From positions 560,904 to 624,903 of the forward strand of contig NW_019775069.1 in the NCBI RefSeq assembly GCF_001039355.2: DNA of 64,000 nucleotides, given 5' to 3'. The translations under genes were made by a program, and so were the position numbers. Below the pieces are notes generated by a model. It was not told the DNA's origin, searched no databases, and was given only the letters and a program-made list of their open reading frames with translations. Source of the stretch: Lingula anatina (lineage: Eukaryota; Brachiopoda; Lingulata; Lingulida; Lingulidae). This document shows, piece by piece, positions 35,601-47,948 of the stretch (positions are counted from its first letter, which is position 1; each line of letters starts with the position of its first letter).

Positions 35601-38600
35601 CATTACATTTATATTGATAAATAGTTACATTTAATTTGATTTCTTCAGAGATATTGTTTACAAATTCCAAACTGCTCTACTGAAAGGGAGAAAATTCCCT
35701 ACCTTCCACTTATCTCCCTCCTTGTAAGAAAGAGTTCCTCTCTTCTCAAAGAGAACCTGTTCATCATCTTCATCATCATCTTCTTCCTCTTCTTCTTCTT
35801 CATTCTTCTCATCAACATCTACAGAAAAATATTCTTTAATTTCTTCAGAAATCATCACATAAAGTGTTATGGATGGCAGGAAATATTGAAGTAACATGTT
35901 GTTTACTCAAACAATATTAAAATCAATTACTTAAATTTCTTCTCTCAGACAACAACCTTAAAAGCTACATAATTGACAATAATTGACAATATTAAAATGA
36001 AATTACTAAATGTTCTTCACAATATCCGTTTTTACAATGCATGGTTAGAAAATCCCAAACTTTGCACAGAAAAAGGGAGTGGTATTTTTTCATGTAGGCT
36101 TCCTCACTTTACAGTTTGGCTTTTTGTTTTGGTTCATTTCTCATCTTAAATATCCCTTTTTTAAGAAAAGAACATTTATACTTACTCTAGAAAATGTTAC
36201 TTTACTTAGCATATATGCAAAATAAACAACTTTAGGATACCTAACATGGATTTTTATTTCAACTGTAGTTATCTTTTTTAAATTCTCAATTGCCTGCATA
36301 ACAAAAGCAAACAAATAAAATCACATCTATACTACATAATCATATAAGTTGTCTTGCTAACCTTCAATACACCATTTTGCAGAACACCTTAACACCTTAC
36401 CTTCTCCCAGCTCTCTAGAATACTCAGGATTCCCCCTATCCCCTGTGATTGAGGCATGACCAGGTGTGATAGCCTCCTCCACATCAAGCTCTCGAGAGTA
36501 AAGCGCATTCCCATCTCCTCCCCCAGTGCCAGTGGTTGACGACGGTTCCACTGCTTCCTCCACTGGAACCCTGGGATAGGTGTCACCTCCACCAGTTTGC
36601 CAAGCCATTGCAGGTGAGATGACACCCTCGGCTGCTGCTGCGTTAAGCTCCATAGTGTACTTTGTGTTACCGAGGCCCCCTCCAGTGACGGAACCTTGGG
36701 TTGAAGAGATGATGTCTTCTTGGATCGCAGGTGCAGAGTCGCTGTCCACATCATCTTCAGTGGCGAAGTCCAGTTTGGCTGTTATCACCTCGTCTACGAC
36801 TCCAGAAGTGTGGGAGTACATTGGGCTACCCCTGCCCCCCAAAAAGACCCCTCCTCTGTCTCCAACACCTGTTAATACCCCTCTTGTGGGTATGATATTA
36901 CTTTCCAGTTCAGCGATATCTAGTTCTTGGCTGTAAAGTGTGTTACCTGCACCACCTGTGGTTGAGGCTGTCTTGGGCTCTATCAAGTCAGTGTCGCCCC
37001 CTCCTGTCCCCCACCCAGATGAGGGTTTAATCACTTCTTCTTGTGCATATGTATTTAGCTCTTGGCTGTAAAGTGTGTTACCTGCACCGCCTGTGGTTGA
37101 GGCTGTCTTGGGCTCNNNNNNNNNNNNNNNNNNNNNNNNNNNNNNNNNNNNNNNNNNNNNNNNNNNNNNNNNNNNNNNNNNNNNNNNNNNNNNNNNNNNN
37201 NNNNNNNNNNNNNNNNNNNNNNNNNNNNNNNNNNNNNNGTTTACAAATTCCAAACTGCTCCACTGAAAGGGAGAAAATTCCCTACCTTCCACTTATCTCC
37301 CTCCTTGTAAGAAAGAGTTCCTCTCTTCTCAAAGAGAACCTGTTCATCATCTTCATCATCATCTTCTTCCTCTTCTTCTTCTTCATTCTTCTCATCAACA
37401 TCTACAGAAAAATATTCTTTAATTTCTTCAGAAATCATCACATAAAGAGTGTTATGGATGGCAGGAAATATTGAAGTAACATGTTGTTTACTCAAACAAT
37501 ATTAAAATCAATTACTTAAATTTCTTCTCTCAGACAACAACCTTAAAAGCTACATAATTGACAATAATTGACAATATTAAAATGAAATTACTAAATGTTC
37601 TTCACAATATCCGTTTTTACAATGCATGGTTAGAAAATCCCAAACTTTGCACAGAAAAAGGGAGTGGTATTTTTTCATGTAGGCTTCCTCACTTTACAGT
37701 TTGGCTTTTTGTTTTGGTTCATTTCTCATCTTAAATATCCCTTTTTTAAGAAAAGAACATTTATACTTACTCTAGAAAATGTTACTTTACTTAGCATATA
37801 TGCAAAATAAACAACTTTAGGATACCTAACATGGATTTTTATTTCAACTGTAGTTATCTTTTTTAAATTCTCAATTGCCTGCATAACAAAAGCAAACAAA
37901 TAAAATCACATCTATACTACATAATCATATAAGTTGTCTTGCTAACCTTCAATACACCATTTTGCAGAACACCTTAACACCTTACCTTCTCCCAGCTCTC
38001 TAGAATACTCAGGATTCCCCCTATCCCCTGTGATTGAGGCATGACCAGGTGTGATAGCCTCCTCCACATCAAGCTCTCGAGAGTAAAGCGCATTCCCATC
38101 TCCTCCCCCAGTGCCAGTGGTTGACGACGGTTCCACTGCTTCCTCCACTGGAACCCTGGGATAGGTGTCACCTCCACCAGTTTGCCAAGCCATTGCAGGT
38201 GAGATGACACCCTCGGCTGCTGCTGCGTTAAGCTCCATAGTGTACTTTGTGTTACCGAGGCCCCCTCCAGTGACGGAACCTTGGGTTGAAGAGATGATGT
38301 CTTCTTGGATCGCAGGTGCAGAGTCGCTGTCCACATCATCTTCAGTGGCGAAGTCCAGTTTGGCTGTTATCACCTCGTCTACGACTCCAGAAGTGTGGGA
38401 GTACATTGGGCTACCCCTGCCCCCCAAAAAGACCCCTCCTCTGTCTCCAACACCTGTTAATACCCCTCTTGTGGGTATGATATTACTTTCCAGTTCAGCG
38501 ATATCTAGTTCTTGGCTGTAAAGTGTGTTACCTGCACCACCTGTGGTTGAGGCTGTCTTGGGCTCTATCAAGTCAGTGTCGCCCCCTCCTGTCCCCCACC

Positions 38601-41600
38601 CAGATGAGGGTTTAATCACTTCTTCTTGTGCATATGTATTTAGCTCTTGGCTGTAAAGTGTGTTACCTGCACCGCCTGTGGTTGAGGCTGTCTTGGGCTC
38701 TATCAAGTCAGTGTCGCCCCCTCCTGTCCCCCACCCAGAAGACGGTTTGATCACTTCTTCTTGTGCGGATACATTGAGCTCTTTTGTATATCGCCAATTC
38801 CCTAAGTCACCCCCAGTCATGCTGGCCTTTTCTGGCTCTAAATTCTCTTCTACCTCCCTGGGGCCACATTCTGAGGCATTTTGGGGTGTTATCACGCCCT
38901 CTTCTTCCTCTGTATCTAACTCCCGCGTGTAAAGCCAGTTTCCACGATCTCCGCCACATTCCCTTGCCACCCGAGGTGCTATACTTCCCTCTTTAGCTTC
39001 TGTGTCTAGTTCTCTTGTATAGTAAGGGTTTCCCTTGTCTCCCAGGGGAGTTGCTGTGGTGGCAACTATTGGGGACTCTGGGACAGGCGTGTCTTGTTTC
39101 CCAGTGGAGCTCTCCTGTGTTGGAGCTACAAAGGAATTACACACTTTAAAAAATACCTATTGTTATATATACATTTTCCCCCTACCTACCGTGACATATT
39201 TTAAGTATATCTTTCCCCCACACTAATTGCATCCAAGTATACTACAAGAATACAAAATCCAATGCTTCTCATTCTTTTTTCAACCAACAAAGGCCTAGAG
39301 AAAAAACAAAATTAGGTTTGCAGTTTCAAGCAAAAGTAGATCCAAGCACTGTAATGCTACAATAAAATACTAAAATCTAATTTTCCATGCTAAAAAAAAA
39401 GGAAAAAAGACAGCTTCATGCACAATACCTACTTTCCAGTACCATGTTCAACTGCTGTCCTTGTTAAATCTAACTAAACCCTTTCTAAATGTGTTGGGCA
39501 GTGCTTTTTCGCCTTGTTAAATTGGACACCTCATTAATTATGTCCCCTAACAAGACCCGTGTCCACTCTGGCACGGTTTCCTTAATGTGCTTTTGACCTA
39601 CATTTATCACAACCATAAAAAGACACTTTAAAAAACAAACAAATAAAATAAATAAAAAAATAAAATGCATTACTGAAATTTTAAAATTGGTTTGGAACAG
39701 AAATTATTCCTAGGAAGTCAAGCAAAGAAAATATCCAGATCTTTTTCTAAAAACTGAAATAGTGATTTCTGTTAAGTCCATGGGTGTTAGTGTACACTAA
39801 TTTGACTGGTCATTAATATCATTATATAACAGGAAACATCTAAGGCTAAGTCCATCTTTTTGAATCTTTTACAGACCTGTATTTCTTTGAACCTACACAG
39901 ATGGACAAGAAAACAAACGTACATACATGCCCACATACACATAACAGCACTTAAAATGTGCTTATTTTTTTGATACTTTTAAAACATACTTTTAATTAAC
40001 TTTTTTTCAAACATTTAACTTATACTTAGTATATTACTGATATTCTTAAGTCAAATTTCTCATTCTTAACTTTTGCAAACATTTAAATTTCAGTCAAAAA
40101 TGCTTATATATTTATTTTAAAACATACTTCTTATTTTTAATTTTTCAAATTTTTAATTTTCACTCAAATATAAGATATCCAGAGCATTGCTTGAAGCTTA
40201 AAACAGAAGCACTGATTTTTTTTTTTTTTTTATGAATAAAACTAAAAGCTGTTACCGTACAATTTTTTGTATGATGATATTATACTATGCTTGCCTTTTC
40301 CACTGATTCACTTTGTGACTAAAGCTAAAAAATAAAATAAAGAGAGAGTATTTTGTTTTATGATATTTCAGACTTCATGTCTCACACTAATGGCTATCAC
40401 AGTCCCTTGCAAGTATAAAATTTTCCTTTTATTCTTTAAAAAGTTAACATTTGCCTTTTCTGGTGAACAACCATGAAGTTTAATGGCTTCACTACATAAT
40501 GAAAAGTGGGCACTTTTCTTTTACGGCACATAATTATCTGTAAATCACACAAAAGGGATGCATATAGGAAATGGGAATGTGTTGAACTTTATGATTCTAT
40601 TTTTTATTATTATTTCATGGGAAGGGAAAATAAATATGAAAAATATTGAATTTTTGTTTCTCTCAATTGGAATATTTTTTGTTCAAGTTTTAATGTTTTT
40701 TTTTCACAAGAAAAAAAGAAAAAAAAAAACAGAAAAACTAACCATTCAGATAAAACCACATATCACTATTTAAGAGTATGCCCAAATATATGAGCAAGAA
40801 AAGAACTGAGAAGGCTCATGTACAACATTTGTACACACACACACAGCCCATACACACACACACACACACACACACACATGCAGAAAAACACACATACAGG
40901 TATGCAACCACGTGCACACAATCTCATAATATGTCGCTCACACACATTCAAACCCACTTAGAAAGATATCTCCTGCCAAAACATGCATTTATGCCTAGCC
41001 ATGGAGGGTCACACATTAAATTTAACACCAGGGATCCATTCCTATTTTCCAAATGTCAAAACTGACCTTGAAATTCAAATTGATCCTGTGCCAGTGCTTC
41101 CTAACTAACATTTTACCTGACAATCTGTACTAAGTTGTCATTTTCATAACAACACTACATAAATTTTGAACTAGGGCACAAGATCACAATCTATAGTACA
41201 TAGGGATATTGTAACGTGGAGGCTTTAAACCTGACCAAACATTCTGACTAGAATATATTATTCATATATCCTAAACACTACATACCTGACCATATTATAT
41301 AATAGATCCTTAATTATACATACCTGACCTACATTTCAGCTACACTGTTCTTATAATTCATGTTAACTGACCTACATTACATTGCTGCACCAAATGTATT
41401 ATTATGGGACACCACCCTTATATTGTATCTTTACACTCCATGCTATATCATATTAAATCAGGTAATAAAAAACCTTGTAAACAGAGGTATAAGCTTAAGT
41501 ATAAGGACTTTTCGTCTAGTGTAACTAAGATTTTGACAACCTGGACGTCAAACAAAAATTAAAATATAATAATGGGAATTGATGACAAGGTAAATAGATT

Positions 41601-44600
41601 ATAAAGAGACTAGAAGTGTTTTCTACCTAACTGTGAGAAATCTTCCAACCCTTCCTCAAAAGGCCTCGACTATAACTGACTTGGTGATATGCATACTTTT
41701 TATATACCATGATCACTACATTCATCTGAAAATGAAATACCTCATCTTATTGACATGAGCTAGCTCTCATCGCTACACAACAATGAAAAACCTACTTCAC
41801 CACAATAATGGGATTATAACATGTTTCTACATAATAAACACTTCTTTTTCTGATACCTCACCTAGGTAATACCAGAAGGCATTAAACGAGTCCCTCAACA
41901 TCCCCAAGAAGTGCATCGTTGTATGGATCACCGTCACCATGTTGTTCCCCTTCCTTCTTATTACTAAACAGGCAGTATTATATCATCTAGTAGAGTACGA
42001 CTATTCCAGAAAATCCATTATCCTTTATCAGGGAAACATTGATTTAAAATAACATGTACAAATATCCCAGTGGGCGTGTCCTATGTGAGCACTAAATCTC
42101 CTTGCGATCACTTCCTTGCAGGTGCTTTCCCTTTTTCTTACATCAATATTATCCCATCAAAATAAAGGGCATGTATGTCTCCCTGTGGAACATATAGGAG
42201 GCTCCAGTTACCTCCAAAAAAACTGCCCTAGCTTGAAGTTTGTCAACTGTGATATTTACACCTGTGTTATAGTGTATCACTCCACAGGCGCCTCCAGGTC
42301 AACTTTTCCTTCCTGTGTTATTACCACACCTTGACATAGCTGTGTATCCAGGCAGCCGTCGACAAGACTGTATCATTAAACCATACTGCAGTCACTGTAA
42401 TATTATCCTGTTTAAAGTGAGTGAACATGCATGCTCCTTACCCTCATATATGTAGAATCACAGACAGTTTGTTCTATATAAAAACATCAGCTTAATGTCC
42501 CATTATATGACAATGTCGTACTTAAACCTGTGCAACCAAGCAGTGGAAAAATTGGTCACCGACTGTCAACAGATGTCTATAGTTCTATTACCTGTCAGCA
42601 AGACCTCTCAATCCTCACTGAAATCATGTCACAGGAAGCATGCTCTATATAAACTCAATCACCCCCGAGAGCTTGCCACATCGTCTCTTCACACTTGCCT
42701 GTACACAATTTGTGTCCAAATGTAGTGTAGTGCAATAAATCAACAAAAAGACACACATATCTGTGCACAGTGAGCCATTATTTCTTCCCTGAACTTCTAT
42801 TCAGCCGTAAGCAATACCCTCAATGTATAAAATCATCCCCAAGTCCTCCCGCCCAGTGTAGGCTGTTATTTAACTGCTACGCCTACATCTGTGTGTCCAT
42901 ACAGTGGAAAACCCATTAGATAAACATCTATCCTTCTCTGCTGCTGCATATTGTATGCTACAGCATTGTGGTGACCCATGCTATGAGAGCCCCTGTCCTG
43001 TTAAAACAGATAAATATTTTGTGGGGAGATGTCTTTTTTCCTCTTACTAAAATAAGGCTCACAACGACCCATGCTTCACATAGGTGTACGTAGCAATAAA
43101 TTATAAGTTAATAACTCACTTTAAATAATTTATACATAAGCCTATAAATAAATCTTAGTCAACTTATTTTGTGGGGAGATGTCTTTTTTCCTCTTACTAA
43201 AATAAGGCTCACAACGACCCATGCTTCACATAGGTGTACGTAGCAATAAATTATAAGTTAATAACTCACTTTAAATAATTTATACATAAGCCTATAAATA
43301 AATCTTAGTCAACTGCCTTGTTATCAAAATGAAAAAAAAAATAGGATAAGAGGCTGAGGAATCCCCTTTCTTCAAGCTATGGAGGGGTAAGACTATCCTA
43401 CTTTTTATATCCACACTTCCACTACTGATAGCAAATACATTCATTGCAAATCACAGATATTCAACAAATGTCCTTTTCATGTTAAGTGATATACCTTAGT
43501 TATATTGTCTGTACTGGTACAATTTGAGTGACTGACAAGTTGGTGGTCTGGCTATCACCAAAAGTAAAAATATCAACTTAATGGATCCCCTGCACTAGAC
43601 ACGGCCAATCCATAAACTTCCACCCAAAATTTAGAAAGCAAATTTGTGAAAGCGAGAAATAAAACCTGCAGTGTAATTACAGATTGGGAACTTTCAGTGT
43701 TACAGACCATATCACTAAACTATACCACTCAATAAGGGGCTTTACATCCACAATACTACAACTGATAATTATACATCAAATGCGCACATAGCAAACTACC
43801 ATGACTATATTTAACAAGATCAGTCTCATAGCAATTTATGAATGCACTTACCCACATACTGGTAAAGATATCCCAATATGTTTCCCATTGTCTGGCAATT
43901 TTAAATCATATCAATAATTTACATTAAAGATATAACTTAAATCCACACGTCACCATCTAACAATAGAAGACGGCTATTGCAAATCTTAGGATACTATGTC
44001 AGATATAGCAGAACGAAGTCAGGAAGTGTCTGCAAATATGCTGCAATCCACTGTCGTTACTATGATTTTGACTAGAGAGACATGTAACTGAAAAAAAATG
44101 TGCTTCAGTAAACTTCCCTGGCAAACATCTTGGTCAGCATCCAAGGCCGAGCAACCTTGTCACGAATAAATTATAACTGTCCTCAGCAGCAAAGGTTAAA
44201 ATCACCTGTGCAACAACTAAAAAACAGTGTCTAGACGTCCATTAATCTTATGACTCAATCACCAATGTTTGCTTTCAACCTGCATAAAGCTTTCCAAGTG
44301 ATAAGCTCCCTTTAGATGAGAAGCAACCCTGTTCTTATTAAAATGTCTCCCAAATCTATCAGAAATAGGCTTCTTTTTTCTATGGGACTCTCTGTTTGAC
44401 CCAAAAACACCACTTTGCAGTGCTTTCTGTGACAGAAATAAAATCCTACTCTTCAAGCAAAAGGAGGGTGGACCTGTAAGCGTAGCATGCATGTAAGATT
44501 TATCATAATGATTTCATTTCATACAATTTATGGTTGAAAACGACCTGTTAATAACACTGTACATGCAGGTAGCTTCACGTCACGCAAAGGGTCAAATATG

Positions 44601-47600
44601 ACTGGCTTGTTATCAAGTATATCTACCTGTGCAAGAAGAAAGAAATTATGAAGAAACTTTAATTTAGATATTTTAGATTTAAAAAAATTGTGTTTGTTGT
44701 TTGCCAGTCATATTTCACAGCAAATTAAGATTTACAGGAATCTAAAATTTGCTGTTATTTGTAATAGCAGTCATTTAGATTTATTTAGGAATTGTGACAG
44801 GCACAAGGTCGTAATGCTACTACTAGCATTGACATCCTAACCCTGCTAACAGGAAAATTATGCCTTTTCCCTTACTCCTACTCTTAAACTGAGGATATAT
44901 AATATAGTCACGATACAGAATCATTGCTTTATTCCACTCTCGACTTAAAATTTCCCAAATGCAAAAAATTCCTTGAAAAGTTATTATTATATCTAAAATA
45001 TATCATACAGTCTTAAAATACATACTTTTTTTATATAAAACAAGGTTTGAGTACATCTGATGGACTTATTCACATATGAAAACACAGTACTAATACTAAG
45101 TTTTAGCAGGGGTTTACCTGACTATGACAAATTTGGCAGGTATTTGGCAATGGGCAAATGCCATGATAAATGTCAACCTCATTGTTAACCTTGTCACGTC
45201 TCTGTTGCTGTAGGAAATGCAGGAAAGTATTCCACCCACTTATGAATCAAACAAGGTTTTGGACTCTATATATTTTAACTGACCCATGCATTTTACAAAT
45301 GTGCCCTTATTTGTTATAACTAGCTCCCAAGTTCTTTGCAGTCAAAAATACATGGAGGGGCATGAAGAAATGGCAGGAGACCCATTTTACTGCTGGAAAA
45401 CTGCCACAAACTATCCCAAATGTACAGCATACTTGGATAATTCTTTAAATGGGCTTTTCCAACACATAATTATTCGTCAATACTGCATTTGGAAAAACTG
45501 CAAGCTTGTACCCCAAGTTTCATAGTATTGAAAGTAACTCTTCCTGACCAGCAAACAGTTGGTCATAGACCTGAGTTTTCGTTTAATATTTAATGAAATG
45601 CAGGGTGCTAGCTAGTGGCTGAAAACTTTATTAGCTTTGATGAATACATTTTCCATATCACAACAGCTATCAATTTTTAATTAAATAATCACTGTTCAAG
45701 CAAAATATTTCCTGGTATTCTTTTAACTCATTCTGTTGGATCTCATATAATCTAGCTTACTGTTATAATCATAGTAAGAACTAATCACAGTGCATTAACT
45801 GAGCCATGGCAAGTGAAGCATGCATTATGATCACCACTTTCAAATCTCCAATTAATATATTAGGGTAAACAAGCCACCTCTCATTTGAGAATTTGCTGAT
45901 TATATCCTTTCTACCAACAAGCCTGATTTATCTTTTTATGGTCTAGAACAATCACTGTATCTTAACTGCGATAGTGTCAGAAAAAATTGAACTCAAGAAA
46001 TATAACAAAAAGCAGCCAAATAAGCTTTATTTCAAACCTTGCATTTGGTAATAATATTCCTCTTCAATACAATTTTCACGTCAGCCATTTACAGCACTTA
46101 CTGTGTACTTATGTATTCTTTTTTCAAAACCTTCCACCATTACAATTCATGCTGTGACTCTAAGCTAGAAATGCCATGCTGATTAAAACTTCTAATGATT
46201 CAAATCATTGATTGTTTTAAATCACAAAATATTCCATGGACAAAAAATAGTAAACCGTGCAGAATACTCATGTTAGAAACTAACTAGTTCATCTGAATTT
46301 ATAAACCCCAATTTTGTAATTTTGATTCCATTTTCACATCTCTGTGCCTTCCAAGGACAAAATGTGGACACAGAAGTAATAGAAATCAATTAAAATAGCA
46401 AATAATCAAATTGCCAAACTGTAAAGTAAATGCAAGAGACCAAGCTAAAGCCAAGAATATCAAAGAACATACAGGTTGGTTTGGAGATTTCTAATCATGC
46501 AGCAGATGATTAAAAAGAAAAGAAATTATATATCAGAGTTAATATAGTTTTCTTAAGTTACCTCTGGGTTCACTCAGCAGCCTCTGACATTCTTCAAACT
46601 TTGCCTTGAACTGTTTGGCTATTTCTTGAGTCTAAATTGAAAGAAGTTAATACTAATAGTAATAATAATAATACTTATTATCATTTTTTAATTTCAATTG
46701 TAACCAATAAGGTTGAGCTTTTACTTATAAGAGAAATACAATAAAATTATCCAAAACATTTTCAGAAACCAGTTTACTAAAACACATTGGATTATCTTTA
46801 GCTACCTTCCATCCTTCTACAATTTTCAGGTTTATGGTGCACCGTAAGACATAAAACAGAAAAATTTACCCCAAATATTAGTTCATATCATGCCTCCAGA
46901 TGAGCTCTGATTGGGAGAACACACCTTGAATTTTAAATTCAGTGTCACACTGTAATACATGGCATGAGGAATGGGGGAATCTTACCTTGAATTTCACAGC
47001 AAACTGCTCATGTTTGGCTTCATTCCCAGCGAAATCCACGGCCAACCAGCACCAGGCGGTCTCTGAGGACATCATGGGCTTCAGCTCCATTTCCTGAGTT
47101 ATGTAATGATTGCATGCTAATTTGAGCACCTGCTCTCTACGCAGCAGGGCTCTCACCTTGCCTGGATGTGAGAGAAAAAGAAAGATCTCTCTAAATGAAA
47201 ACGGGCATAGATTTGACTAAAAATGTTATGCAAGGTTTTTATATCAACCTTTGACTTCTCTGAGTAGCTGCACATCTCATACATCTAATCATCTATTAGT
47301 GAAGAGGCACTTGTTTTTCATTAGTTCAGCACAATAAACTAAATCCTAACCCACCTGTTTCCCTGTGCCAGAGCAGCTTCATCTCCCCCACTCCTCTCTC
47401 CTTCCACTGGTTACTGTCAAACCTGTACAGCTTGGCACGGTGAGAGAACACCACCTCCTCATCCTCCTCCCCTGATAATACAACACAATTCATCTGGTTC
47501 TTATATTCACAAAGCATAATACTTAGTATTGTATTCAGTTTTTGCCTCTTAGGAAAATTAGTTGCTGGACAGAAAGTTCAGCCATCTTGAGAAGTAGCTG

Positions 47601-47878
47601 GCTCGAATGTCTGCCGGGTGGGATAACTGCTCAGCCCATTCTGAAAGTTGTCAGCCCCAGGCAGACAGTCCAGCCTTAATTTCTAACACTGATTGTATTT
47701 GTTTGGTCTGTGGAAGCTAACTCATTTGTATTGGATTTAGATGTATTGTATTGCTCTAACATATATTTTTGTTTGTACTTTCTCCGTCTTTGCATATTAA
47801 GACTTGTATTTTAAACATGAAATTTAGATGATTTCTACTTTTTCTAATGTTGTCTTATCCACCCAAAGGTGTGTGTGT

Positions 47879-47948
<70 letters not shown>

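Larger units (their letters stand above)
28477..37115. other. Alternate haplotype block inserted in the assembly
   Basis: The block aligns from start to finish to 24098-28475 followed without interruption by 37755-38700, plus one transposon. It is thus contiguous across the point where the other copy is broken. It begins at a single N and ends at a 123-base N gap. A true segmental duplication would need both breakpoints to fall exactly at assembly gaps, so an uncollapsed haplotype is the simplest reading. Differences are scattered substitutions, short indels and the transposon. Confidence 0.75.

Noticed and set aside
34194-37115. A second, independent RanBP2 3' gene
   Set aside because: The block is bounded by assembly gaps and is contiguous where the other copy is broken, so an alternate haplotype explains it better.
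40766-41065. Frames with His-Thr or Val-Cys runs
   Set aside because: They are translations of an (AC)n microsatellite; the same applies at 2049-2933 (first 50 codons), 47855-47950 and 60164-60466.
44259-44492. 77-codon frame in the long RanBP2 intron as an exon
   Set aside because: It has an acceptor-like site but no domain, and no phase-compatible donor was found.
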